A stretch of 15,333 bases of DNA from Paracoccaceae bacterium. GTDB taxonomy: Bacteria > Pseudomonadota > Alphaproteobacteria > Rhodobacterales > Rhodobacteraceae. Position 1 is the first letter of the stretch. Each line of letters begins with the position of its first letter. The stretch covers positions 1-15,333 of the forward strand of contig SKMM01000234.1 in the NCBI GenBank assembly GCA_007121055.1, given 5' to 3'. Below the pieces are notes generated by a model. That model was not told the DNA's origin. It saw nothing but the letters and a program-made list of their open reading frames with translations, and ran no database searches. Below, one piece after another: positions 1 to 7,031 of this stretch. A program made the position numbers and the translations under genes.

Positions 1-14
1 CCGAGGAGAGCCCG

Positions 15-1232
15 ATGCCCCCTGCCCCGCCTTTCCCCCTCGCCCCCGCCATGGCGGCCACCTTCGCCCCCCCGGTGATGGAGGCCCGACGCTGGCTGGC
101 CGAGACGCGCCTGCCCGAGGGGCTCGACCTCATCAACGTCAGCCAGGCCGCCCCGGTGGACCCACCGCCCGAGCCGCTGCGCCGCGCGCTGGCCGAGGCG
201 ATCCTGACCGACCCGACCGTGCATCTCTATGGCCCCGTGCTGGGCCAGTCCGAGCTGCGCGCGGCGCTGGCGGCCCGCACCACGGCCATGTACGGCGGCG
301 CGGTGGCCGAGGATCAGGCGGCCATCACCCAGGGCTGCAACCAGGCGTTCGCGGCGGTCCTGGCGACACTGGCGGGGGCGGGGGATGCGGCGATCCTGCC
401 CACACCCTGGTATTTCAACCACAAGATGTGGCTCGACATGGCCGGCGTTGCGGCACAGCCCCTGCCCACCGGCCCGGGCCTGCTGCCCAACCCCGAGGCC
501 GCGGCGGCGCTGATCACTCCGGCCACCCGTGCCATCGTGCTGGTCACCCCCAACAACCCCGGCGGCGCGGAATACCCGCCCGACCTCATCGCAGCCTTCC
601 GCGACCTCGCCCGCGCCCGCGGCCTCGCGCTCATCATCGACGAGACCTACCGCGACTTCCACTCCCGCCCCGGGCCCCCGCACGGGCTGTTCACCGACCC
701 CGACTGGGCCGACACCGTGATCTCGCTCTACTCTTTCTCCAAGGCCTATCGGCTGACGGGGCACCGGGTGGGGGCGATCATGGCGTCAGCCGGGCGGCTG
801 GCAGAGGTCGAGAAGTTCCTCGACACGGTGGCGATCTGCCCCGCGCAGCCGGGGCAGCGGGCGGCGCTTTGGGGGATGGCGCATCTCGACCAGTGGCTGG
901 CCGGCGAGCGCGACGAAATCCTGGCGCGCCGCGCGGCCATGGAGGCGGGGTTTGCCAGCCTGCCGGGCTGGCGCCTGCTGGGCTGCGGGGCGTATTTCGC
1001 CTATGCCGAACATCCCTTCGACATGCCCTCGGACGCGCTGGCGCTGGACCTGCTGGCCCGGGCGGGGATCCTGATGCTGCCCGGCACCATGTTCACCCCG
1101 GCCGAGGACCCGTCCGGGGCGCGCGCCCTGCGCATCGCCTTCGCCAATCTGGACCGCACCGGCATCGCCGAGCTGTTCCGGCGCCTCGCCGCCCTGCCCG
1201 CGGACCGCCCCGACGCAAAGCTGCCGGTCTGA
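15..1232 (+). CDS. PLP-dependent aminotransferase, class I/II fold
   Basis: A 405-residue fold-type I aminotransferase that should transfer an amino group between an amino acid and a 2-oxo acid in the cytoplasm through pyridoxal phosphate. Visible hallmarks in order are the cofactor-proximal TPWYFNHK segment (about 130-137), TPNNPGG (179-184), DETY with the pyridine-binding Asp209, and the Schiff-base lysine K243 in SFSKAYRLTGHRVG, whose Arg251 would bind the PLP phosphate. Length is normal for the family. The start at 15 is preferred because GAGGAG lies six bases upstream; the later ATG at 51 has no ribosome binding site. The substrate cannot be read from sequence, and there is no pathway partner next door. 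The family call is secure, the specificity unknown. Confidence 0.93.
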   Translation: MPPAPPFPLAPAMAATFAPPVMEARRWLAETRLPEGLDLINVSQAAPVDPPPEPLRRALAEAILTDPTVHLYGPVLGQSELRAALAARTTAMYGGAVAEDQAAITQGCNQAFAAVLATLAGAGDAAILPTPWYFNHKMWLDMAGVAAQPLPTGPGLLPNPEAAAALITPATRAIVLVTPNNPGGAEYPPDLIAAFRDLARARGLALIIDETYRDFHSRPGPPHGLFTDPDWADTVISLYSFSKAYRLTGHRVGAIMASAGRLAEVEKFLDTVAICPAQPGQRAALWGMAHLDQWLAGERDEILARRAAMEAGFASLPGWRLLGCGAYFAYAEHPFDMPSDALALDLLARAGILMLPGTMFTPAEDPSGARALRIAFANLDRTGIAELFRRLAALPADRPDAKLPV

Positions 1233-1321
1233 TCCCCGCCCGATTTGGCGCAGCGCCGCCCCGCGCTAGATCCCCGGGTGACGTGATTGCCGCAGCACAG
1301 CGTCAGGACAGGAGGATGGTG

Positions 1322-1504
1322 ATGCCGGCAGGGCGGTTTGGACTGATTCTGGGAGCGGCGGTCGTCGCGGCCCTGGTCACGGTGCTGGGCGCAGGCTGGC
1401 TCGGTGCCCGGCTCGACCTCGGCGACTATGGACTCGGCGTGCCGCTGAAGCTCGGCCTCGTGGCCGTCCTGCTGGTCTGGCTGATGCGGCGCAACGCTCG
1501 CTGA
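1322..1504 (+). CDS. small two-helix membrane protein of unknown function
   Basis: A 60-residue protein that I do not recognise. It has a short N-terminus (MPAGRFG), a hydrophobic helix at about 7-27, a short linker with acidic residues (DLGDYG, about 34-39), a second hydrophobic stretch at about 42-55 and a basic end (MRRNAR). The positive C-terminus fits an inner-membrane hairpin with both ends in the cytoplasm. The start at 1322 is chosen because AGGAGG ends six bases before it; an in-frame ATG at 1316 directly abuts that site and is unlikely. It lies 89 bp after the aminotransferase on the same strand and converges with sufE. Support is a good ribosome binding site and a coherent hydrophobicity pattern, not homology. 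Confidence 0.6.
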   Translation: MPAGRFGLILGAAVVAALVTVLGAGWLGARLDLGDYGLGVPLKLGLVAVLLVWLMRRNAR

Positions 1505-1522
1505 AGCGAGCGGGCCACGCCC

Positions 1523-1948
1523 TCAGCCCACCGTCTCCGTCGCCAGCGTACGGATCCGCCCGATCATGGCCCGCAGCCCGTTGGACCGCTGGGCCGAAAG
1601 GTGATCGTCCAGACCCAGCCGCCCCAGCTCCGCCAGCGCGTCGGTCTTCAGCACCTCGCGCACGGTCTGCCCGGCGTAGAGTGCATGGAGCACCGCGATC
1701 AGCCCGCGCACGATCATCGCGTCGCTCTCCCCCTCGAAGTCGAAGCGCGCCTCCGGCCCGTCGCCCTCGATCCTCGGCAGGATCCAGACCTGGCTCGCGC
1801 AGCCCTCCACCTTGGTGGCGGGCACCTTCACCGCCTCGTCCAGCGGCGGGAACGCCTTGCCCAGCTCGATGACGTGGCGATAGCGCTCCTCCCAATCCTC
1901 CAGCAACTCGAAGGTCTCGGCAATCTCCTCGAAGGCGGCGGTGGCCAC
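1523..1948 (-). CDS. sufE: SufE family cysteine desulfurase sulfur acceptor
   Basis: A 141-residue SufE-family protein. SufE takes persulfide sulfur from the cysteine desulfurase SufS and passes it to the SufBCD scaffold for Fe-S cluster assembly in the cytoplasm. The acceptor is Cys50 in KVEGCASQVW, matching in position and context the catalytic Cys51 of E. coli SufE; the N-terminal half (FELLEDWEERYRHVIELGK) is also typical. The start codon is GTG at 1946-1948, supported by AAGGAG at 1956-1961 with seven bases spacing. It stands alone, away from any suf operon, and is divergent from msrA. A perfect 7-bp stem lies in its leader just upstream of the ribosome binding site (see 1969-1990). The related CsdE is an alternative name, but SufE fits best. 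Confidence 0.93.
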   Translation of the reverse strand: MATAAFEEIAETFELLEDWEERYRHVIELGKAFPPLDEAVKVPATKVEGCASQVWILPRIEGDGPEARFDFEGESDAMIVRGLIAVLHALYAGQTVREVLKTDALAELGRLGLDDHLSAQRSNGLRAMIGRIRTLATETVG

Positions 1949-1968
1949 GGCGGTTCTCCTTCACTGTC

Positions 1969-1990
1969 CTGCGGGACCTAGCCCCCGCAG
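1969..1990. promoter_or_regulatory. perfect 7-bp inverted repeat in the sufE leader
   Basis: CTGCGGG at 1969-1975 and CCCGCAG at 1984-1990 are exact reverse complements around an 8-base loop. In a sufE transcript the hairpin would lie seven bases upstream of the AAGGAG ribosome binding site; in DNA it could equally be an operator in the sufE/msrA divergent region. The structure is seen directly; the role is inferred. Confidence 0.45.
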
Positions 1991-2026
1991 CCCCGGAGTT
2001 CCAGCCCGCGGATCGGCATTCCGGCC

Positions 2027-2042
2027 CCATGGCCGGCCATGG
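2027..2042. promoter_or_regulatory. 16-bp perfect palindrome upstream of msrA
   Basis: CCATGGCCGGCCATGG reads identically on both strands. It sits 51 bp before the msrA start codon and about 80 bp from the sufE start, in the 145-bp divergent intergenic region. A perfect gapless dyad of this length would suit binding by a dimeric regulator, but no known operator consensus is recognised. GC-rich DNA raises the chance of such palindromes. Confidence 0.4.
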
Positions 2043-2093
2043 CGAAGCCGCGCGGCAGGCCTATCTTGCCACCCAAGCGAACGGAGGTGCCGC

Positions 2094-2744
2094 ATGTTCT
2101 TTCTGACCCGCAAATCCACCGAGATGGTGACGCCCGACCAGGCCCTGCCGGGGCGCGACCGCCCCATCCCCACCGCCGAGACCCACCACGTCTTCGGCCG
2201 TCCGCTGAAGGCCCCCGTTCCCGAGGGCATGGCCGAGGCGATGGTTGGCATGGGCTGCTTCTGGGGTGTGGAGCGGATGTTCTGGCAGGCCGAGGGCGTC
2301 TGGCTGACCATGGCAGGCTATGCCGCGGGCCACACGCCCAACCCCACCTACGAGGAGGTCTGCTCGGGCCGCACCGGACACAACGAGGTGGTCCGGCTGA
2401 TCTTCGACCCCGCCGTGATCTCCTACGAGCAGATCCTCAGAATCTTCTGGGAGGGTCATGACCCCACCCAGGGCATGCGGCAGGGCAACGACCGGGGCAC
2501 GCAGTACCGCTCGGGCATCTACTGCTACACCGAGGCGCAGCGGGCGGCGGCCGAGGCCGCGCGCGACGCCTTCGCGCCCCGGCTGCGCGATGCAGGCTAT
2601 GGCCCAATCACCACCGAGATCCTGCCGGCCCCGCCCTTCTACTTCGCCGAAGCTTATCACCAGCAGTATCTGGCCAAGAACCCCGGCGGCTATTGCGGCC
2701 TCGGCGGCACTGGCGTGACCTGCCCCGTGGGCGCGGCCGTGTGA
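2094..2744 (+). CDS. msrA: peptide-methionine (S)-S-oxide reductase MsrA
   Basis: A 216-residue MsrA, which reduces S-methionine sulfoxide in damaged proteins using thioredoxin. The catalytic motif GMGCFWGVE carries Cys55. The C-terminal NPGGYCGLGGTGVTCP supplies the two resolving cysteines, Cys201 and Cys210, so this is the three-cysteine E. coli-like class (212 residues there). The core shows YAAGHTPNPTYEEVCSGRTGH and the HDPTQGMRQGNDRGTQYRS block. The start at 2094 follows GGAGG with six bases spacing; the frame stays open upstream but that part does not look like MsrA. There is no signal peptide, so it acts in the cytoplasm. It is divergent from sufE, with a 16-bp palindrome between them. 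Confidence 0.97.
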   Translation: MFFLTRKSTEMVTPDQALPGRDRPIPTAETHHVFGRPLKAPVPEGMAEAMVGMGCFWGVERMFWQAEGVWLTMAGYAAGHTPNPTYEEVCSGRTGHNEVVRLIFDPAVISYEQILRIFWEGHDPTQGMRQGNDRGTQYRSGIYCYTEAQRAAAEAARDAFAPRLRDAGYGPITTEILPAPPFYFAEAYHQQYLAKNPGGYCGLGGTGVTCPVGAAV

Positions 2745-2765
2745 TATCAACGGCCCCAGGTGGTG

Positions 2766-2796
2766 GCCGGTGTCTTCGCGACAGCCATTGACCGGC
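2766..2796. other. overlapping hairpins after msrA (possible terminator)
   Basis: GCCGGT (2766-2771) and ACCGGC (2791-2796) form one dyad. Inside it GGTGTC (2769-2774) can pair with GACA and CC (2780-2786, one bulged G) around a TTCGC loop. A third option pairs CGGCC (2751-2755) with GGCCG (2765-2769). These lie just after the msrA stop. No T-run follows, so intrinsic termination is uncertain. Confidence 0.3.
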
Positions 2797-2900
2797 ATGT
2801 CGCCGGCCCGCGGGACGCGGTCAGCCTCTGGGGACGTTGGCTTGATTAGACCGGCCCCGGGGGGTGTCCGCGTCATGGGTGGTAGCTGCCGCAAGGATCC

Positions 2901-2924
2901 CCGTCGACGCCCGGGGCCGTCGAC
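2901..2924 (-). terminator. candidate terminator hairpin of the lgt-pgeF operon
   Basis: GTCGACG (2903-2909) and CGTCGAC (2918-2924) form a perfect 7-bp stem with an 8-base GC loop, 24 bp beyond the pgeF stop in the direction of transcription. The same segment contains the direct repeat CCGTCGAC at 2901-2908 and 2917-2924. No U-tract follows on the minus strand, so this would be a T-less GC-rich terminator or an RNA 3' stabiliser. Confidence 0.3.
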
Positions 2925-2948
2925 ATGGCGGGCCCAAGACGGTAGCGC

Positions 2949-3704
2949 TCACAGGCGGATGGCGGCGATGAGCCGGCCGTAATCGGCCTCGCCGCCATGG
3001 GTGGCGCGGCGGTAGGAGTAAAAGAGCTCGGGGTCGGAATAGGTGCAGTGGCGCGTCCACTCGGCCCGGCCGACCCCGGCCGCGCGCAGCCGCGCCAAGC
3101 CATAGCCCGGCAGGTCGAACAGCAGCCGGTCGCCGCGTCCCTGGGCGAAGAAACGGTCGCTGTCCGGGTCCTCGGCCAGGAAGGCGTCCAGAAGATCCGG
3201 GCCGACCTCATAGGCGCCCTGGCTGATGGTGGGGCCGATCACCGCCACCATGCGCTCGGGGTCGGCGCCAAGCCGGGCCATGGCCGCCACCGTGGCCTCC
3301 AGCACCCCCGCCAGCGCCCCGCGCCAGCCCGCATGCACCGCGCCGATCACCCCGGCTGCGCGGTCGGCCAGCAGCACCGGCTGGCAATCGGCCGACAGCA
3401 CCGCCAGCGCCAGCCCCGGCGTGGCCGTGACCATCGCATCGGCCCGCGGCCGCTCGGCCGGCGGGCCGTCCAGCGTCGCCACATCGGCGGAATGCACCTG
3501 GTTCATGGTCACCAGCCGGTCGGGCGCCACCCCCATGGCGGCGGCCACCCGGCCGCGGTTGATGTCCACCACCGCCGACTGGTCCGACGACCCCTGGCCG
3601 CAGTTCAACCCCGAGAATACCCCCGAGGACGCACCGCCCTTGCGGGTGAAGAAGCCGTGGTGCACGGGCACCAGCGCCTGCGCGGTCAGGATTTCGAGCG
3701 TCAT
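2949..3704 (-). CDS. pgeF: peptidoglycan editing factor PgeF (YfiH/DUF152 family)
   Basis: A 251-residue member of the former polyphenol-oxidase/laccase-like DUF152 family, known in E. coli as YfiH/PgeF. It removes L-serine wrongly added in place of L-alanine to UDP-MurNAc and so guards peptidoglycan composition; metal-dependent activities have also been reported for relatives. The three metal-site residues fall at His71 (MNQVHSAD), Cys107 (LSADCQPV) and His124 (VHAGWRGAL), the same numbers as in E. coli YfiH. The C-terminus shows the typical RHCTYSDPELFYSYRR. The ATG overlaps the TGA of the upstream methyltransferase as ATGA, so translation is probably coupled. It is the last gene of a minus-strand operon led by lgt, a sensible envelope-quality pairing. 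Confidence 0.94.
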   Translation of the reverse strand: MTLEILTAQALVPVHHGFFTRKGGASSGVFSGLNCGQGSSDQSAVVDINRGRVAAAMGVAPDRLVTMNQVHSADVATLDGPPAERPRADAMVTATPGLALAVLSADCQPVLLADRAAGVIGAVHAGWRGALAGVLEATVAAMARLGADPERMVAVIGPTISQGAYEVGPDLLDAFLAEDPDSDRFFAQGRGDRLLFDLPGYGLARLRAAGVGRAEWTRHCTYSDPELFYSYRRATHGGEADYGRLIAAIRL

Positions 3705-4771
3705 GGATCGAATCCCGGTGGTGGGGCCTGCGCCGGAGGATGGATCGCCAGCGCCTGGAACAACGTTCCCATTTCACCGGGTTCGGTCAAGCGGCGATGG
3801 GCCGCGCGGTGCGCCTCGAGCGCCGCGCCGGTCAAGCTCTGCGCAAGCCGCGCGGCACGGGCGTCGATCCCAAGACGGCGCAGCAGCAGCCCCTGCCCCA
3901 CCGGCCCGGCCGCCGCCGCCCCCGCGGCCCGCGCGGCGCTGGCCAGCGGCTCGAAATCCACATGGGCGGTCAGATCGGCTTCGCCGGGATGCGCGAGCGG
4001 GTCGTCCGGCGCGCCCCTGTGCAGCGCCTGCAGCGTGTCGCCCCGGCTGCGCCATCCGCCATAGTCGATCACCAGCGCCGCCCCGCCATGGCGAACGATG
4101 CGCTCGGCCACCGCCTGCAGGATCCCGGGTGCCGCGGGGCACAGCTCCACCACCTCGCCCGGGACGGTGTCCGCCAGCCGATGGTCCAGCGCCTGCAGCG
4201 GCGCGGGCGGCGAGAGGCCCCAGGCCAGCCGCCCCCCCTGCAGCCCCACCATCCGCTCGCACCAGCCGTTGGGGTGGCGAAGGAACTGCCGCACCGGCAG
4301 GGCGTCGAAGAATTCGTTGGCCACCAGGAACAGCGGCGCCTCGGGCAGACTGTCCACACTGTCGTGCCAGGTGGGGGCGTGCCCCTGCAGGCGGTCGGCC
4401 TGCTGGGCGCGCAGCCGGGCCGAGGCCTCGACCAGATGCACCTCGATGGCGGCGGCGAAGGCCGGCAGGGCGCGGACCGCGCGCAGCATGTCGGCCATCA
4501 AGGTGCCGCGCCCAGGGCCAAGCTCCGCCAGCACGACGCGCGCGGGCGCCCCCTGCTCGGCCCAGGCCTGCGCCAGCGCAAGCCCCAGCACTTCGCCGAA
4601 CATCTGGCTGATCTCGGGCGCGGTGACGAAATCGCCGGCCTGCCCGAACGGCTCGCGCGTGGCGTAATAGCCATGCTCAGGGTCCAGAAGGCAGACGGCC
4701 ATGTAGTCGGCCCCCCGCATCGGCCCATCCGCCGCGATGCGCGCGGCAAGCCGGGCCGCCAGCGGCGTCAC
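3701..4771 (-). CDS. class I SAM-dependent methyltransferase, MidA/NDUFAF7 family (COG1565)
   Basis: A 356-residue COG1565 methyltransferase. The mitochondrial homologue NDUFAF7/MidA dimethylates an arginine of the complex I subunit NDUFS2; the bacterial substrate is not settled. Visible are the N-terminal block MRGADYMAVCLLDPEHGYY (18-36), the GDFVTAPEISQMFGE segment (46-60), the SAM-binding ELGPGRGTL (83-91), and the acidic NEFFDALPVRQF (152-163). Later VIDYG and AHVDFE blocks are also family traits. Translation most likely starts at GTG (4769-4771), which overlaps the lgt TGA as GTGA; the open frame extends far upstream but only antisense to lgt codons. Its 3' end overlaps pgeF by four bases. 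Tight coupling between lgt and pgeF is recurrent in alphaproteobacteria as far as I recall, but its functional meaning is unclear. Confidence 0.92.
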   Translation of the reverse strand: MTPLAARLAARIAADGPMRGADYMAVCLLDPEHGYYATREPFGQAGDFVTAPEISQMFGEVLGLALAQAWAEQGAPARVVLAELGPGRGTLMADMLRAVRALPAFAAAIEVHLVEASARLRAQQADRLQGHAPTWHDSVDSLPEAPLFLVANEFFDALPVRQFLRHPNGWCERMVGLQGGRLAWGLSPPAPLQALDHRLADTVPGEVVELCPAAPGILQAVAERIVRHGGAALVIDYGGWRSRGDTLQALHRGAPDDPLAHPGEADLTAHVDFEPLASAARAAGAAAAGPVGQGLLLRRLGIDARAARLAQSLTGAALEAHRAAHRRLTEPGEMGTLFQALAIHPPAQAPPPGFDP

Positions 4772-5658
4772 CGCCGGCGCGCCCACAGCACGAGCCCCAG
4801 CCCCAGCGCGATCATCGGCAGCGACAGCACCTGCCCCATCTGCAGCCCCAGATCCCCAAGCCGCACAACATGCCCAAGCGGGTTGTCGGGGGTGACGAAT
4901 TGCGCGTCGGCCTCGCGCCAGATCTCGACCACAAGCCGCGCAAGGCCGTAGCCCAGCAGGAACACCCCCAGCGTCAGCCCCGGCCGCAGCAGCGCCGCGC
5001 GCCGCGCCACCAGCCACCACAGCACGACGCCCAGCAGCAACCCCTCCAGCCCCGCCTGATAGAGCTGCGTGGCATGTCGCGCGCAGCCCTCCGCTCCGAC
5101 AAACGCCGCAGGGCAGTCCTGCGCCGCCGGTCCGGGGAAGACCACGCCCCAGGGCATATTGGTGGGTCGGCCCCACAGCTCGGCGTTGATGAAGTTCGCA
5201 ATGCGGCCCAGCATCAGCCCCGCGGGTGCCGCGAGGGCCATGGCATCCGCCAGCGGCAGCGCCGGAATGCCGTTGCGGCGGGCGAAGATCCACGCCGCCA
5301 CCACCGCGCCCAGAAAACCGCCGTGGAAGGCCATGCCGCCCTGCCAGATCGCGAATATTTCCAGCGGATTCTGCAGATAGTAGCCGGGCTGATAGAACAG
5401 CACGAAGCCCAGCCGCCCGCCCAGGATCACGCCGATGATCACCCAGGTCAGCAGCCCCTCGACCATGCCTGGCGCCATCGGCGCCTGCCCCCCCGGCCAC
5501 AGCGCCGGGCGCCGCATCAGCCCCCAAACCGTGGCCCAGGCGATCAGGAAGCCCGCGATATAGGCCAGCGCGTACCACCGGAGCGCGAGGGTAAAGCCGC
5601 CGAGCTCGATGGCGACGATCACGGGCGAGATGTCGGGGAACGGGATCGCGGCCTGCAT
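4768..5658 (-). CDS. lgt: phosphatidylglycerol--prolipoprotein diacylglyceryl transferase
   Basis: A 296-residue polytopic inner-membrane enzyme that moves diacylglycerol from phosphatidylglycerol onto the lipobox cysteine of prolipoproteins, the first step of lipoprotein maturation. The Lgt signature is MLGRIANFINAELWGR (149-164), with Arg152, Asn155 and Glu160 spaced like E. coli Arg143, Asn146 and Glu151. The essential histidine is His112 in FHGGFLG. Several hydrophobic segments are spread over the whole length, for example at about 29-47, 68-88 and 112-127. The ATG at 5658 gives a normal N-terminus; a weak GAGG lies about nine bases upstream. It leads the lgt > methyltransferase > pgeF operon and is divergent from ubiK across 94 bp. 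A lipoprotein substrate candidate is encoded at 10202-11401. Confidence 0.96.
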   Translation of the reverse strand: MQAAIPFPDISPVIVAIELGGFTLALRWYALAYIAGFLIAWATVWGLMRRPALWPGGQAPMAPGMVEGLLTWVIIGVILGGRLGFVLFYQPGYYLQNPLEIFAIWQGGMAFHGGFLGAVVAAWIFARRNGIPALPLADAMALAAPAGLMLGRIANFINAELWGRPTNMPWGVVFPGPAAQDCPAAFVGAEGCARHATQLYQAGLEGLLLGVVLWWLVARRAALLRPGLTLGVFLLGYGLARLVVEIWREADAQFVTPDNPLGHVVRLGDLGLQMGQVLSLPMIALGLGLVLWARRR

Positions 5659-5752
5659 GGCCGGCTGCCTCGCCCGCGGCTGCGGCGAAGTCAACCTTGT
5701 CCTCACGCGGGCGTCGGGCCATATGCGACGGGAACCCGGACCGGAGGCCGCG

Positions 5753-6004
5753 ATGCAGAACCGCAACAAGTTTCTCGACGATCTCGCGCAGTTGATGACC
5801 AACGCGATGGGCGTGGCGCAGGGCGCGCGCGAGGAAGCGGAGACCGCCTTCCGCTCGATGATCGACCGCTGGCTGGCCGAGCGCGATTTCGTCACCCGCG
5901 AAGAGTTCGACGCCGTGCGCGCGATGGCCCAGAAGGCCCGCGAGGAGAACGAGGTGCTGAAGGCCCGCCTCGCCGCGCTGGAAGAGGCCGCCGGCAAGGG
6001 CTGA
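5753..6004 (+). CDS. ubiK: UbiK-type ubiquinone biosynthesis accessory factor (BMFP domain)
   Basis: An 83-residue protein of the COG2960/BMFP family. E. coli UbiK is a small coiled-coil accessory protein that binds UbiJ and membranes and supports aerobic ubiquinone synthesis. The N-terminal helix has the family pattern NKFLDDLAQLMTNAMGVAQG (4-23). Next comes a helical region with RWLAERDFVTREEFDAVR, then a heptad-rich C-terminus ending in ENEVLKARLAALEEA. The ATG at 5753 is five bases after GGAGG. In alphaproteobacteria the role is inferred by homology, since UbiJ is not conserved everywhere. It starts a plus-strand run into serB after 75 bp. Confidence 0.88.
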   Translation: MQNRNKFLDDLAQLMTNAMGVAQGAREEAETAFRSMIDRWLAERDFVTREEFDAVRAMAQKAREENEVLKARLAALEEAAGKG

Positions 6005-6079
6005 GCTGCCTTCCCTGACCCCGGCGGGGCTGGCGGCGATGACCGATCTGCCCTATCCGCCCGGGCAGGAGGCACCGCC

Positions 6080-6955
6080 ATGCATGCCGCAACCCTGATC
6101 ACCGACCCCGCCGAACCCACCCTCGACCCGCGGTGGGTCGAGGAGGTGCGCGCCCGCTGGAACGGGGCCGCGCCGCGCTGGCTGGCCGAGGGCGAGGCCG
6201 CCGAGATCGCCCTGCCGACCCCGCCTTCGGACATCGATGCCGTGTGGGCCGAACTGCAGGCCCACGGCATCGACCTTGCGGTGGGGCCGGCCGAGGGTCG
6301 GCGCAAGCGGCTCCTGCTCGCCGACATGGATTCGACCATGATCGGGCAGGAATGCATCGACGAGCTGGCCGAGGTCGCGGGCATCGGCCCCCAGATCGCC
6401 GCCGTCACCGCTCGCGCCATGAACGGCGAACTGGCCTTCGAGCCCGCCCTGCGCGAGCGCGTGGCGCTGCTGCGCGGGCTCGACGCGGGGGTGATCGACC
6501 GGGTGCTGGCCGACCGCATCACCTGCACCCCCGGCGGGCGCGAACTGGTGGCCACCATGCGCGCCCATGGCGCCACCTGCGTGCTGGTCTCGGGCGGCTT
6601 CACCGCCTTCACCGAGGCCGTGGCGCGCTGGCTCGGCTTCGATTCGCACCGCGCCAATCGGCTGGAGGTCGACGGCGGGCGCCTCACCGGCCGGGTGGCC
6701 GAGCCGATCCTCGGCCGCGCCGCCAAACGCGCGACGCTGGAGGAATACTGCGGGACGCTCGGCATCGCCCCGGCCGACGTGCTCGCCATCGGCGACGGCG
6801 CCAACGACCTCGACATGCTGGGCGCGGCCGGGATGGGCATCGCGCTGCACGCCAAACCCGCCGTCGCCGCGGCCTGCGATCTGCGCATCAACCACGGCGA
6901 CCTGACGGCGGCGCTCTACCTGCAAGGGTACACCCGGGCCGAGTTCCGGGCCTGA
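6080..6955 (+). CDS. serB: phosphoserine phosphatase SerB
   Basis: A 291-residue HAD-superfamily enzyme performing the last step of serine biosynthesis, O-phosphoserine to serine. HAD motif I is ADMDSTMIG with nucleophile Asp82 and acid/base Asp84. Motif II is LVSGGF with Ser171. The motif III lysine is probably Lys216, and motif IV is IGDGANDLDM with Asp239 and Asp243. EECIDELA-like residues after motif I (QECIDELAEVAG) form the substrate cap signature of SerB. The first 75 residues are a degenerate regulatory/ACT-like extension seen in the longer SerB forms. AGGAGG lies seven bases before the ATG. It precedes asd by 76 bp on the same strand; a TTGCGC/GCGCAA hairpin lies between them. Confidence 0.95.
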   Translation: MHAATLITDPAEPTLDPRWVEEVRARWNGAAPRWLAEGEAAEIALPTPPSDIDAVWAELQAHGIDLAVGPAEGRRKRLLLADMDSTMIGQECIDELAEVAGIGPQIAAVTARAMNGELAFEPALRERVALLRGLDAGVIDRVLADRITCTPGGRELVATMRAHGATCVLVSGGFTAFTEAVARWLGFDSHRANRLEVDGGRLTGRVAEPILGRAAKRATLEEYCGTLGIAPADVLAIGDGANDLDMLGAAGMGIALHAKPAVAAACDLRINHGDLTAALYLQGYTRAEFRA

Positions 6956-6980
6956 GCCGCCCCTTTCGCGCATCCCCCGC

Positions 6981-7000
6981 TTGCGCTAAGCCCCGCGCAA
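6981..7000. other. 6-bp inverted repeat between serB and asd
   Basis: TTGCGC (6981-6986) and GCGCAA (6995-7000) are exact reverse complements around an 8-base loop in the 76-bp gap. It could be a serB 3' hairpin or attenuating stem, or a hairpin in the asd leader, since the asd ribosome binding site follows about 20 bases later. No T-run follows it. Confidence 0.35.
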
Positions 7001-7031
7001 CAGTCCCCGGGCTGAAACCAAGGAGACCGAC

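Noticed and set aside
428..1504. Long 358-codon plus-strand frame overlapping the aminotransferase
   Set aside because: It is a shadow frame of the aminotransferase up to 1232, rich in Arg/Pro/Gly/Ala/His; only its last 60 codons (1322-1504) have their own ribosome binding site and a membrane-protein pattern.
5687..5693. TTGACT on the minus strand as a -35 box for lgt
   Set aside because: The hexamer is good, but the position 17 bases downstream is GAGGCA, overlaps the ribosome binding region and would leave almost no leader.
4772..5722. Upstream extension of the methyltransferase frame through lgt
   Set aside because: It overlaps lgt on the same strand in another frame, gives low-complexity Arg/Gly/Ala sequence, and the GTGA overlap provides a proper start at 4771.
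6005..6079. Short frame from ATG at about 6039 between ubiK and serB
   Set aside because: It runs out of frame into serB, has no ribosome binding site, and the AGGAGG present serves the serB start at 6080.
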